Both the position numbers and the translations under genes were made by a program. The notes beneath the pieces were generated by a model. The model was not told the origin of the DNA. It made no database searches and saw only the letters and a list, made by a program, of their open reading frames with translations. Shown here piece by piece: positions 36,362 to 48,639 of a stretch of DNA of 64,000 nucleotides. Origin of the DNA: Hydractinia symbiolongicarpus (lineage: Eukaryota > Cnidaria > Hydrozoa > Anthoathecata > Hydractiniidae); assembly GCF_029227915.1 (NCBI RefSeq), contig NC_079883.1, positions 20,462,001-20,526,000 on the forward strand, in the 5' to 3' direction. Every line of letters begins with the position of its first letter. The first letter of the stretch is position 1.

Positions 36362-39300
36362 TCATGTCTTCGGCTCAAATTCTTTGATAGTCTTCGTTCT
36401 ATATGATCTCTTTTCGTACGTCTTTTTCTTGTACCTTCGGTGTGGGCTGTAAGAAAAAAAAACCCGAAAAATTTACATACTCTCAATAACTCCATAATAC
36501 ATTCAACACACATACGATGTGACCCTGAAAACGTAAAATACACACACAAAAACACGTAAAAACGTAAAATACAAAACCAAAAACCGTAAAAACGTATAAT
36601 GCATACACCAAAACCGTAAACACGTAAAATACATACACCACAGGCTTTCTTGCTTCGATTATATTTCGCTTTTGCAAGCTTTTAAATCTGTCTTCCAAAA
36701 GATTACCAGTTGGCTAAAACAAAAAATTTATTTATAGATAAACAACCAACAAACAAACAAACAAACAAACAAATTACTCACTTTTAACTCTCGTAAGGAG
36801 CCGGTTAAATCCTCACTCAGTTGCACTGTAATCCCCTGATCTTCATATCTGCACAAAATAGTCAAGAAAAACAGAAACAGAAACTTTAGAACTTTAAAAA
36901 TGATACTTGACATCCTTCACTTTCACTTTCATTGGGACAGATTTAGGTCAATTGAGACAATACTGATACGTCTAGCAAGCAGACTCTCCACCATGCCGGT
37001 TTCATTTGTTTATTTCAATAAATTTTCACTTCTTTACTTTTTTCGAATTAGCAGATGGAGTACTGCATCTTTTATCATCTTCAAATCAATCATGAAAAAT
37101 ATCACAAAACAGAAACGCTAACAATTCTTATTAGAAGAAAAAGATACTTGTGCCTGCCCAGTCGTTTTGTTCGAGTTTTCATTTTCTCTTCCACTCTCTT
37201 CTTTTGACGAGTAGCAGATAGTTGTTCTACTTTTCGAATTTCTTTTTTGAACGTTTTGATTCTAAAAACCATAACATATTAGCAACAAATCTTCATTCAG
37301 ATTCGCAACTGTACCTAGTCAACTTGTAATAAAAAAACCTAACAGAATCTCTCAATGAATAGTCTGCAAGCAGTCTCCAGCAAAGACGAGACACTTTCTA
37401 TTTGCGGTAAAAACTTGCTTTTTTTAAAGGTGAACCCTTCACTATCAGCGGGGATGGTGTAGTAGTAGCGCATTCGGTTTGTAATCTGAAGATTTCAGGT
37501 GCAAAGCCTCCTTGCTAATAACGTGAAAGTCAGATTCGCAAGTAAAACAAGGTATACGAAAGAAATAAAGTATATTTGATGAAATAGAAGAAAAACCAGG
37601 AGATTGAAGAATTAATCAAGCTTTCTTACATGCTCCATCTGTTTAATTTTTTCACATCACATGCAAAATTTAAAAAAAAAAGATAATTCACCTGTTTATG
37701 TCGTTTAATTTCTTTTTCACATCTTTAAGTTTTAGCCTTTCGCGTTCCTAAACAATGTAGCGTCAGTGAACAGACACAAGGAGGAAAGATTTACAGAAGC
37801 ATTAATATTGAATCACTTCTAACGAAGGGTATGAGAATGTAAAGTAGTCATAGAAAAACAGTTATTATACAAATATTAACAACAAAACGGTCTCAATTTT
37901 AAAGCAGTTTCTATTAGTGTGGACTCAACCAAAACGGTAAGCTTTTAGCATGATAACTACGACTCCATTAGCTAATCACACCAATTTTCATGGACAAAAT
38001 ATAATAAAACAGGACGGCTAATTTCGGATTTCGCAACCGAAAGTAATTGGTTCTATATCAGAGTCGCGCACTTTAAACTTGTCAAAGTTCACTGGACAAT
38101 GTTTACAGCTGGCTTTCTCCAAATTTCGTGACGTTTCTGGGCCCTAACGTGGATTATTTCGTAGTGCGCGCGTGTTAGGGGAAGATACTAGCAAATTTTA
38201 ATTACTCTTTGCCAGACCTACGTGTGCGCAAAAGTAGCGACTCTACCATTTGACAGTTTGACCATGTTAAAAAAATGACGAAACTGTTTTATTATTTTTT
38301 GTCTGTGTCTGATTGTAGATAGTTTATCTAATTGACCAGTTTTCGTCTTTTGCTTGGAAGAAAAAAAGTAAAAAAAGTAGAATATTAACCGTAACAAAAT
38401 AGTTATAATAAGCACACTACCTCCTCTTTAACGGTTTTCGCTTTCCGACGGGTTTTCAAAGTTTTTAATTTGTTACTCATATTACTTTTCACTACGTCTG
38501 TTATTTCTCCTTCGTCACTGTTAGCACTCGTATTGTCAACTTCTTGAAACAAACCTTCCGACATCTCTTTCAGCCACAATTTTGACTAAAACGTTACGTA
38601 CGCAAGGTTCTCATTCATAACATGCACACATATATACAGTACTGTGTGATTTTACCAAAATAAATTCCTTAAAATTTTGAAATGTGGGATTAATATGGAC
38701 TCACAAAAAAAACTCCAAACATTGTCTGCTTTAAACCCTTTCTTTCACTGCATATGACACTACACCATAAAATTATCTGCAAAATCACAAAACGCCCTTT
38801 AATGTTCAATATTTTCTTTTGAGTTAATAAAGTTGCTTGATATTTCCCGCTTTGTCCTGATCCTAGAAATACTTTGAAAAATAGAAAACAAACCTGTTTT
38901 TTCAACTCTTTTACAGACACAGATTTAACTTTTCTATTCAATTTTTCTCTTTCCATCGTTTTCTTTACTTCAATAGCATTGGCTTTCTCTAAAAGTTCCT
39001 ATAAAAATTAAAGAGAAAATAGGTTGCGCCACAATAATGCATTTGTCTTGGTTAAAAGCAAATTCCATAGGAGACAATTTTATTAGAACTTTTTTTAATT
39101 CCATTTTTTGTGTTGACAAAATAATTGCAGACAAAACAAAATAACTATTAATTCTGTTGAATCTGCTCGTGATAATTCATTTCAACACAACAGATGTGTC
39201 TAAAAAAACATATTGTTTTTTATTAGAACAGTGATAGAAAAAATTTCAGTGATTATGCATTATTTTATAAATTATAAGGAATCGGATATAAAAACAAGAT

Positions 39301-42300
39301 TGTTGTGACAAAATAATTTCTAATATAAACTTAAAATGCTAAGAATCAGGTCTGTCTTTGCTTTGGATTGCTACAAGCTTTAATACCGTGTAGATAGCAT
39401 GTAGATAGCATTTTTAAGAAAAATATTTTCTAATGTTAGGTTAAGCGAACTTAGATACAGAACTAACTTGATGTGAGTCATAATCTGGATTGTACGAAGC
39501 ACCAGGCTCAGGTATGGAAACTGCACCAATGTCTGATTTGCCCACACCTACTGTTACTGGTTTCTAAACACAAGTAGAAGAGTAAAAAATGCAGTCGACA
39601 ACACTGGCGGAAAATCAAACAAACAGATACACAAAACACACAATCAAACAAACAGACCACAATGGCTTACCACTTTTGGTTTTTTAACTGTCGGCTCTAA
39701 AAAATCATTTGAGATTTCCATAACTTCTACAAAAAAATAATCATTGTAATACATTATAGGACAGGTGTTTTTAAAAAAATTTGATGCGCAGATATTTTGA
39801 AAAAGTACGAACAGATTTACCTTGGCCCCATATATTTTGAACTTTTCTTTTTCGCGCTGCATCTCTTTCCTTTTGCATCTCTTTTTTCAGTTTCTGCATT
39901 AATTTTTGTTTTCTCGGAACATACTCTTCTTCCTCCTCTTCATCACCAGCTTCAATTTGTTTTGTTTTTCCTAAAAAAAAAGTTAACAAACTTTATAGCA
40001 TCATATTAAATTTTGCTCTTGAAGTAATGACTTACAGGGTTTGATACACGGCCATCATACAGAACAATTTTTATTAAAGGCTTGATTTATAAGAACAATA
40101 ATTTCCACCAGAATTGCATATACATATATATGTAAATCCGCTCCATGTGGAGAAACTCTAGTGAAGTAACTTTTGCAAGTTCAACTCAGGCAAGCATCAC
40201 AAATCAAGTTTATTTGCAAGTACACACCACAAATGTCTTTGTGTCGAAACTGTTTTGAAATTTCAGATATTGATTTAAAATACTTTTTTATCTTTTTATG
40301 ATTGCTCGCTAAAAGCATTTATCTTCAAGTTTCGTGACATTATTATCATAAAAAAACTTCTTAACATGTCAGCACAGAAATTAGGCTGAAAAAATACCAA
40401 ATTTAAATGAAAGTGGAAGTATGAAACACAAATACAGAGGGTGCTAACATATAACAGGTGTGAAATCTCCAGAAGTTAATTACTACATAATTAAATAAAA
40501 TTTAAGTTAAGTAAGATATACCTGTTTTGATGGGATCATTCTTTTTCTTATCAACATAAAATATACTCTGGTCATTTTTTTGTGTTACGTTGCCTCTAAA
40601 AACAGAAAATTAATACATTAAGTATTCCATTGATAATACTGGAAAAATTATGTTGAGTAAAATGAGCAGTTTCAGTTATTGTTGTCTATCATTGCTCAGC
40701 CAAGGTTTAGCCATGTTAGGCATTTATTGATGGCATAAGAAGTAGAAATTGTAAATGCAAAAAAATTTTTTGCTCTTTTCAAAATGGCTCTCATTGCGAA
40801 AGGTCAGTTGTACTCTTCGTTTGAAGAACTACAACAAAAAATTAGCTTGTATAAGCAGAGAAATTTTACTGAATCGTGGATATGGGATTGTAGAACCATA
40901 AAAGCAGCACAGGGAAGGGTTAAAAAAGAATTAAATCCTGATTTAAAATATTACGAGATAAAGTATGGATGTGTTAATGGAGGAAGGTCGTTCAAATCTT
41001 GTGGGTCAGGATTAGGCTTCAGAACGGTTTCAGCTTAAAGCACTGGTAGTTCTTACACGCCATTCACGTTGGTTATTTAGCACAAAGATCCAGAAGGTGT
41101 AATACTTCGTTTAGTTAACAAATATCATGTCAATTTTACATATCGTTGTGCACATGCCAATTTAAAATTTACTGGTTCTTTAAAGGCGCGTAATCACTCT
41201 TTTCGAAAAAAATTAACATATACATTTTTTTATTAATTTCAAAGTTCAGACGGAGTTATGCCTTTCTTGAAAATTTGAGGATATAAAACTTACTAGAAAT
41301 GGAAATAATGGTACTTTAATATCTTAAATTTATTGTGTTTTTTTTTCTAGCCGCCATATTTAACGATCTTGTTGATCTCTTATTCCCGTCTAATAAGTGG
41401 GCCGTCACAAAATGTTAGTGTGAAACTGTAGGTAAACAAACGGCCTTAACTTTAAATGAGCACTGAGATGGAGTTCGATAATGTCGCCATTATGGTAGGC
41501 TCCGTTTAGGCTGTATTTTTGGCTTGTCTTTTCTTTGAAAAAAATGGCATCAAAAAATGGAAAGAAATTTTATCCCAGGAGTTTCTATTGGAAAGACACA
41601 GAAGAAAAAAATAATTTTCTCTTTATTCTATTCGCCATTGTTTTTGGAGACCACAGACAAAACGAAACAGAAAGAAGAAATTGCAATATCGTCTTGTGGT
41701 TAATAATTATGATAATTAATGTTTATTACGCTCTGTCTTTTTTATTAGCATTACCAAGATTATTGCATATTATAAGCAAAAAAACCCAACGGGGGAGAAT
41801 GCACATTTTGATAGCTGAAGATAGTTGAAGCATTATGGAGATAATTAAATTTAGAGTATAAAAGGGGAAATTCTTAAAATTTAGGTATATATTCTAATTG
41901 TCTAGATCTGATAATAACGTAAGGAAACGACTAACTGTTTGAACAAAGGAAAAAAATCAAAAAGTAAGACAGCTAGCGAGGCAAAGCTATCTTCAGAAAC
42001 AACAACAAGAAGAGGTCGTTGTTGCAAAGAAATCTGATCAGTTGGTTAAAATGTTTAAATAATAAAGAATAACACAGAAACTTCGATTGATTTATCTGAT
42101 TTATCATGTTCGGAACTTTGTTGATACATTTATAAAAGCATTACGATAGAAATACAGCTACAGATGCTCTCCCTCATTCATTATTTTTTATGTAATCGCA
42201 TGAATCCAGCAGCCATGTGATCGATTTTGCTGTGCGTTTATTATCGCATGATTCGTGCAATGAAATGTAATGGCGGTTCTGAAGGCTAAGAGAAATTGGG

Positions 42301-42978
42301 GTGAGTTTGCTATTTCTATGAAACATTTGAACATGTTCTGGTTGTTTATGGAGACCACAGACAAAACGAAACAGAAAGAAGAAATTGCAATATCGTCTCG
42401 TGGTTAATAATTATGATAATTAATGTTTATTACGCTCTGTCTTTTTTATTAGCATTACCAAGATTATTGCATATTACAAGCAAAAAAACCCAACGGGGGA
42501 GAATGCACATTGCGTGTTTTCTCATGTATATCTTTCAATTTTTGCTATAAGATAGGTACCTCAAAAAAAGTTGTCTACAGGGTAATTGGACTGGAAAAGA
42601 AGCATTGGAAAATATCCTTTTTGGGGATATATTTTGTGACAATTTTTATCCTGCTTAAGATATTATATTAGAGAAATTTGTCAGAAAAAGAAGGTAAATT
42701 ATGCTTTTGCACGAAATCTGGACATATATCCACATTTGGAAATAATTGATATATTCATTTTCGGATATCGATCAGATTGGCGGAAAATGCAGCTGAAAGT
42801 CGTTTCCAGTATTTCAAATAAACTTAAATACCATTCTGTAAACTCACCCAGTTCTATCGTCTCTTCTTAATTCTTTTAAATGTTCCTCGACATCAGCAAT
42901 GTCTGTGTTTTTCCTCCAGCTTTTTTTGGACTTCTTGCTACCCTTTTTCTGTTTCCGTTGCTCTGCCATTTTATCCAT
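36362..42978 (-). CDS. NOP53: NOP53 (GLTSCR2) ribosome biogenesis factor, 12 exons, 391 residues
   Basis: Nucleolar protein that joins pre-60S particles and recruits the exosome/Mtr4 for 7S and 5.8S processing. Exons: 42848-42978, 40522-40595, 39821-39970, 39671-39726, 39468-39563, 38894-38998, 38421-38585, 37692-37747, 37148-37261, 36782-36848, 36637-36713, 36362-36446; 1,176 bases with consistent phases and a TGA at 36362-36364. Family signatures: basic N-terminus (KKSKKSWRKNTD), PEPGASYNPDYDSHQ, the KRLGRHKYEDQGITVQLSEDL block, then NLLEDRFKSLQKRNIIEARK and the basic end YKKKTYEKRSYR. It is shorter than the human protein (about 478 residues) but ends at the same place. Two in-frame ATGs open exon 1 (42976-42978 and 42967-42969); I use the first. 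Intron 1 (2.25 kb) is filled with repeats. Confidence 0.92.
36749..36773. repeat. (AAAC)n microsatellite
   Basis: Six tandem AAAC/ACAA units lie a few bases beyond the donor of NOP53 exon 10. Confidence 0.8.
37449..37513 (+). ncRNA. tRNA-Thr(TGT)-like sequence, SINE head or tRNA pseudogene
   Basis: GGGGATGGTGTAGTAG gives an A-box-like region, TTCGGTTTGTAATCTGAA forms an anticodon arm with loop TTTGTAA (anticodon TGT), and GGTGCAAAGCC is a degraded B box (GGTTCAAATCC expected). No good acceptor stem closes, so it is not a functional tRNA. It lies in a NOP53 intron. Confidence 0.55.
40784..41170 (+). pseudogene. ZSWIM3/MULE-like N-terminal domain relic in NOP53 intron 1
   Basis: Opens MALIAKGQLYSSFEELQQKI, then RDxRTI-type WDCRTIKAAQGRVKKELNPD and LKYYEIKYGCVNGGRSFKS. 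In cnidarian genomes this pattern (SF.E....I..Y...NF......RT...A..R......NP.LKYY.I.Y.C.HGG..FKS) starts SWIM zinc-finger proteins related to Mutator-type transposases. The frame ends at a TAA (41036-41038) where the CPF.IRLR block should follow; a degraded remainder (DPEGVILRLVNKYHVNF) continues in another frame. Confidence 0.55.
41648..42511. repeat. 163-bp direct duplication in NOP53 intron 1
   Basis: 41648-41811 and 42349-42511 are almost identical (from GGAGACCACAGACAAAACGA to GGGGGAGAATGCACAT), about 700 bases apart. It probably reflects two copies of a short element or a local duplication; no terminal repeats were noted. Confidence 0.8.
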
Positions 42979-43720
42979 GTGATTCACGACACTGTCTGAA
43001 CACTGTTAGAAGTCATACTGTGGTCGCTGTGTTATACGAGGGTCGAGCGCTATACAAAGTCAGTTGAAAATATATTCTTGTTATTTTTGCCGGACTTTGA
43101 ATATTTTTGCCCTACTTGATGCATGTATAAAACGTTTCTTTTTGGAGAAATCGCTTTTGGGAAGTGCACATAACCCGAATAGGCATGACGTTAACTTTTG
43201 ACACAATAACAAGCACGTTCTTTTGAAGGAAATGCAGACATTTTTAAACGAGCACGAGATAAGATTATGTAGAATTTTGCTGAGTGACACAACGATAGCG
43301 ATTATGGATGACGTCAATGGTTTAAATGACATCTTCCAAAGTAATGTATCCAACATTTACCTAGCTAGACAACATATTTGACCAGCATGGCATTGCATGC
43401 TGGTCAAATATGTTGTCACGACAAACAGAAATCTATTTTTCATAAATAAATTTCTGCAAATTTTCAGTTTTCTACTTTCGAACAGAAATCTAAATTTGGG
43501 AAATTATAGCTAGCAAGAAGTAATATTAACTTGCAGCGGGAAGACCTGAACTCTCAGTCCAGGTTAAGACAGGGTAAACTGTGTCACACACAGGGCACCA
43601 TTTTACTTGTGACTTGTATATACTGTCACAAATCCAGAGGAGCGCTTATAGCAATACAACATTATAGTTCTAATATACTTTTTATAAATCAACATTTACG
43701 GGACTTATGATAAAGATAAA
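42979..43720. other. Upstream flank of NOP53, with palindrome
   Basis: It must contain the NOP53 promoter. Apart from the 50-base palindrome listed separately nothing is recognised. A short GATAAA run is at ~43708-43725. Confidence 0.35.
43368..43417. repeat. Perfect 22-bp inverted repeat with 6-base loop
   Basis: Arms 43368-43389 and 43396-43417 are exact complements (core TTTGACCAGCATG), separated by GCATTG. It could be a foldback element relic or an extruding cruciform. The loop is small and the pairing perfect, unlike a typical microRNA precursor. Confidence 0.85.
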
Positions 43721-43726
43721 GATAAA

Positions 43727-46640
43727 GTAAAATGATGTTGCGCATGTATTTATATAATTACAGAGAATCGAAATTCATAAAAATTAACCAATCAGAAACG
43801 AGCTGATAATTACAGTTAATTACGGTAATTAACATTTTCGGACCTGGATGTAGGTAACTACTTCTTCTGTAGGGCTGGTAACCAAATCTCAGGGAGTTGA
43901 TACGAGATGCTGTTTATGTGTTTGTTACGTTCTACACTGTTGATGGTTTCTTTAATCTCCCTAGCAGTTGTTCTGGATTCTCTGTCAATGATTTTCTTCT
44001 CATCCCAATTAAACTGATGACTTCTTTTAAACTGATGATGATAAACTTTCCACAGTACAACAGACAAACCGAAATAATATCTTAAAATAATATCAAACAG
44101 CAATATGGAGAATCCATCTTGGCAGAAGTCAGACCGCTAGAGAAATCAAGAATAAAATACGCAAGATACACGAACCATCTTCGGTTTTCTCTACGTTGTC
44201 TTCACAACGAAATAGCACCTAAAGATCTTCGACTTACCTGCGGAGTAAAGACTGAAAGAAGTAAGAAAATCTTACAACGCGCAAGCCGCCAGTTGTTGCA
44301 AGAAAGAATCCACCTAAATCACGTAACACGTAACACCCAACATCGCCAAATAATTGATCTTGACAACACCATCAAATCGAGACTCTTCACCGACCAATAT
44401 AAACAGGTTAAGAATATTCATGATAGCGTGTATGAAAAAGAAATGAGATCGGTTATAAAAAGTTCAACAAAATCAATGACAGATTCAATGATGATACAAT
44501 AGAAATGAGCAAATGGATTGTCAATCTGTCCAACAGACAACTCACGACAGAAGAAACAAATCTTCTATCAAAAGGAATGAATTTCTGTATGACACCAGCT
44601 TCAATTCCAAAGAAAGAAATAGTTGCGAAAGTGGAAGAGGCAATTAAAGATCTACCAAAAGATGAGGCAGACACAGTAAGAGCTAAAGTAAGCCTCGCGC
44701 TACAGAAAAGCAAAACACCAAAGGACAATTTGCAAAAATCAAGACTGTCATTGAAGAATCTAAAGAAGGACAAAGATATCATAATCCTACCGGCAGACAA
44801 GGGTAGAACAACAGTTATCATGAATACACTTGACTACATCAACAAGTGCAACGAACACATCAACAACGGGCCTTACAAACTTCTCAAGAAAGATCCCACA
44901 GAAGTCATCAAACGAGAAGCGAGGAACATCTTAATGGAGTTGAAGAGAAAGGAATACATTGACAATAAGCAGTATTACCGACTGAAACCTTGTGACGGAC
45001 CACCACCGCGATTTTACGGACTACCAAAAATTCATAAACAGGGAAATCCAATTTGACCAATAGTCTCCTGCACTAGAACACCGTTATACAACCTATCAAA
45101 ATTTGTTGCTTCCATCCTCAGCAAATTCACAGCAAGTGACCACAGCAAAAACTCAAAAGAATTTTCGGAATACATCAGAGAAATAAAGATAGCAGACGAC
45201 GAATGCATGGTATCATTTGATGTCCCATCAATCTACACAAATGTTCCCATAAAAGACACCTTAAACATCATTAAAGACCTTATCGAAAACGATGCTGCAT
45301 TCGGTGAAAAGACACCACCAGTACCGGATTTTCTGCGTTTGGTCGAACTTGTTCTAACCAAAAAATGGTATCTGTTTAATAAGAACTTCTACACTCAAAC
45401 AGACGGAGTTGCTATGGGGGGCCCTGCATCATCAGTTGTCGCAGAAATATACATGCAAGCACACGAGACAACAGCATTAGTTACATCAGACAGATGTCCA
45501 AAGGTTTGGAAAAGATTTGTTGACGACGTATTCGCCATAATCAAAAGATCTCATCTAGAAGAGTTCCATGAACACATCAACGGCCTACATCGACAAATCA
45601 AATTCACTGTTGAGCTTGAACACGATGGAAGTATCGCTTTCCTGGACACTTTGGTCAAACGCAAGAATGGTTCCATTTCAGATTCAGTGTATCTTAAACC
45701 AACACACACTGACCAGTATCTTAACTTTGAATCAAACCATCAGAAATCTTGCAAAGAAAGTGTCATATCTTCATTACTGAATCGTGCCAACAGCGTAGTC
45801 GGTGACAAACAGGAGAGGAAAATAGAAATTCGACGTGTAGGAAATGCATTAATCGCATATGGATACAGTCATAACGTCATCACGCAAGTAGAAAACAAAA
45901 TGAAGAGAAGATGCAACGGAGACAATAAGGAAACATCAGAGAAGTTTATCGCATCAGCATTCCTACCCTTCGTACCAGGTACCAGCGAGATTCTTCGTCG
46001 AGTTTTAAGGCAACACAAGATGAAATGCATTCTTACCTCTAAAGACACCCTAAGAAGCACTTTGTCTAAACCAAAAGACAAAATAAACTTGAAAGAACAA
46101 AGCAATGTTGTTTACGAAATCCCGTGTAAAGATTGTGATGCAGTGTATATAGGCGAAACAAAAAGAAAGTTTAAGCAACGAGTACAAGAACATATGCGCG
46201 CAGTGAGGAACGGAGATGTGAAGAAAAACGAAATTGTGGACCACAGCTGGAGCAGAAGTCATCAATTTAATTGGGATGAGAAGAAAATCATTGACAGAGA
46301 ATCCAGAACAACTGCCAGGAAGATTAAAGAAACCATCAACAGTGTAGAACGTAACAAACACATAAACAGCATCTCGTATCAACTTCCTGAGATTTGGTTA
46401 CCAGCCCTACAGAAGAAGTAGTTACCTACATCCAGGTCCGAGAATGTTAATTACCGTAATTAACTGTAATTATCAGCTCGCTTCTGATTGGTTAATTTTT
46501 ATGAATTTCGATCCTCTGCAATTATATAAATACATGCGCAACATCATTTTACTTTGCCCGATGATGGAAGAAGGATCTCCCGAAACGTCGCCTACTAAAC
46601 TATCATGTTCAAGAAATGATAAACTTTCCACAGTAAGTTC
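43727..46640 (+). mobile_element. Nearly intact Penelope-like element with GIY-YIG endonuclease
   Basis: A single long coding region (44119-46421) is bracketed by inverted terminal arms: 43727-44025 is the reverse complement of about 46253-46560, so the upstream arm includes an inverted copy of the C-terminal coding end. Short direct copies of AAACTTTCCACAGTA follow both sides (~44045 and 46622). Direct and inverted terminal duplications with RT plus GIY-YIG are the hallmarks of Penelope-like elements. Only two lesions break the frame, so insertion is recent relative to the other copies here. Confidence 0.88.
44119..46421 (+). pseudogene. Penelope-like RT/GIY-YIG polyprotein, broken by one frameshift and one stop
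   Basis: Order of motifs: Lys/Arg-rich N-terminal region (44119-44460); LPADKGRTTVIMN, the DKG motif found before PLE reverse transcriptases; PPPRFYGLPKIHK; SFDVPSIYTNVPI (RT motif A); [27 protein letters not shown] with the catalytic DD; SIAFLDTLV; LKPTHTDQYLNF; then CKDCDAVYIGETKRKFKQR, the GIY-YIG nuclease core, with its Glu/Arg downstream. The frame changes near 44455 (44119-44502 is one frame, 44505 onward another), and TGA at 45054-45056 interrupts it where CGA is the likely ancestral codon. It probably encodes no full product now. The family primes reverse transcription at nicks or telomeric ends. Confidence 0.88.
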
Positions 46641-47039
46641 CTGTGGATATTCAAAAAATAAATGGGGATGGCGATTAGTGCAAGTGTTGCAGATCCAGGT
46701 GGACACAAAAATAAATATCTAATAACTTTGTATTTATATGGCATAAAATTTATGTAAGTTTGTAAGTGTATTCTGACAATAGGTTATACAAGCTTTAGGG
46801 CCAGCTCTAAATAATAGTATAGTAAATATATACTATCAAAGAAATAAAAAAGTAAATTAAATAAAACTCATAAGTCTCGTTCACTGTATTGGTAACGTGT
46901 TGGCATGCAGGAGGAAAACAAATAACTGCATACTTTCTCATGAAAACAAAAGAAAAGAAAAAGAAAGGCTTATTAATTGAAATGTGAAAGATTTTAATAA
47001 TAAAAATAATAAAGCACAAATGTAGCCGTATCAGAATTC

Positions 47040-48310
47040 GATTTAACCATCTGCCAAAAGTTATCCAGTTGTTTTTTAAAGATGAAAACTAAAATTGACT
47101 CTATGATGTCAATTAGGTAGACTGTTCCACATAATAATAACGATGTTCGAGAATGCATATTTACTCATGTTGGAATTGAAATGTCCCTTGAACAGTGAGT
47201 GTTTATGCCCTCTTGTAGCTGTCGATTTGAGAATTACCATTGCTTACTTCATCATCGTAGTGACTGTTCAAAATTTTATACGTTTCAGTCATGAGGGCTT
47301 TGTATCTTCTATAAAATAGAGATGGTAATTCAAGTGACTGTAGCCTGTCCTCATAACAAATGTTTCTCATACTAGGAAGGGGTTTTGTAGCTCTCCTTTG
47401 GACATTCTTAATAACGACTAAATCTTTCTTCAACCATGGGTTCCAGAAGACATTGGTAGAATTCTACATGTGGTCTCACAAATGATTCATATAAAAGTTT
47501 AAAATTATCACAGTCTAAATGATCAAACTCCTTATCAAACCCATGATTTGATTTGATTTGATTTGTCTTTTTTGCTTTTATCGTTACATACAGGGTGACC
47601 ACTCCTCCTTAAATTCCTTAAATAACCTTAGAAAAAGAAAATCTCCTTAAAAGTACTTAAATATACTTAAAAAAATTGAAATTTTAGCTATTCTCCTTAT
47701 TTTCCCCTTATTTCTTTTTTTTTCTGATTGTAACTTTTTTGTTCATCACCAGTGAAATAGACATATTTCTCTGTTACCTGAAATCCTATATTTTCTATCT
47801 TCCAGGGCATAGTTTATATGTATATTTGTATAATATGTATAATTTTCTAATCATAGAACGTAGTATGTAACATTAAAGATAGAGAACTAAAATTGGTTTT
47901 CTCCTCAATTATCCTTATTTTTTTATTTTTTTTATTCTCGTTCGCAGCAAAATATCCTTAAAAAATTTCAATTTGTCTCCTTAATTCTCCTTAATATCCT
48001 TACTTTTGTTCTCATTTTATTAGTGGTCACCCTGTGTATAGGTTTTGAAGGTCAAATTATCATCGATAAGCACTCCAAGATCTTCCAATTTAAAGGACTT
48101 CAATGGTAGGCCATTCATGTAATATGTCCTGCGTGTAAAAGGTCTATGTTTCCTGGCAATGTTCATTGATACACATTTATCAGAATGAAACTTTAAAAGT
48201 GAGTCTTTTGAACATTGGTACAGATTATTGATATCATTTTGAAGCAGAGTCCAGATTAGCAAAAATATTTTGAATAATTTGTTATCGTCACAAAATAGAT
48301 ATAATGCTTA
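47040..48310 (-). mobile_element. 5'-truncated CR1-like LINE, split by a MITE
   Basis: On the minus strand, from 48310: FCDDNKLF (RT catalytic box), LLQNDINNLYQCSKD, LLKFHSDKC, LGVLIDDNLTF, then after the MITE: NFKLLYESFVRPHVEF, KNVQRRATKPLPSMRN, YEDRLQSLELPSL, RRYKALMTETYKIL, and lastly TRGHKHSLFKGHFN...WNSLP. This is the C-terminal half of a CR1/L2-type reverse transcriptase protein. Frameshifts and stops occur between blocks. Truncation upstream of the FxDD box is typical of LINE insertions. Confidence 0.8.
47590..48035. mobile_element. 446-bp MITE inserted in the LINE
   Basis: The ends are ACAGGGTGACCACT (47590-47603) and its exact complement (48022-48035). The interior has repeated CTCCTTAA/TCCTTAAA words near both ends and no coding frame. 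It interrupts the LINE right after LTFKTY. The target duplication is unclear; hAT-like by appearance only. Confidence 0.8.
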
Positions 48311-48439
48311 ATTATTTTCAAGTGCTTTATTATCGGACTTTGGGACCAATTTCCTCCGTCCGAATTAGGCATAGTGGGAAATTTGGAGATTTTATTGACA
48401 ATCAACGAGCGATGCAAGTTTCCGAAACAGTTGGGGGTC

Positions 48440-48612
48440 CAGGCGCTGTAAGCCCCTAGTGGGCCAACGCATTTTTAGAGTCCTGAAACACGTAAAACGG
48501 CTATACCTTGGACTTCAGAAAAGCTTTATTTATTGGCAGAAAATAAAAAATTATTACTTAGCAAAAAAGTGGGGGGACTGAAGCCCAGCCCCCTAGTGGC
48601 GCCGCCCCTGGC
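48440..48612. repeat. Dispersed repeat, copy 1
   Basis: It ends with GCCCCCTAGTGGCGCCGCCCCTG. It shares with 59316-59430 (opposite orientation) the CAGGGGCGGCGCCACTAGGG end and the GACTTCAGAAAAGC/AACGG segments. It is a short interspersed element of unknown class. Confidence 0.6.
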
Positions 48613-48639
48613 CACTGCAGGTATTAACCTAGAGACCGT

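Noticed and set aside
37449-37513. Functional tRNA-Thr gene
   Set aside because: The B box is degraded and there is no matching acceptor stem.
43368-43417. microRNA precursor
   Set aside because: A loop of six bases and perfect pairing of only 22 bp do not fit a normal precursor; kept only as a palindrome.
44453-44821. 122-codon minus-strand ORF inside the Penelope-like element
   Set aside because: Antisense shadow of the well-supported coding region.
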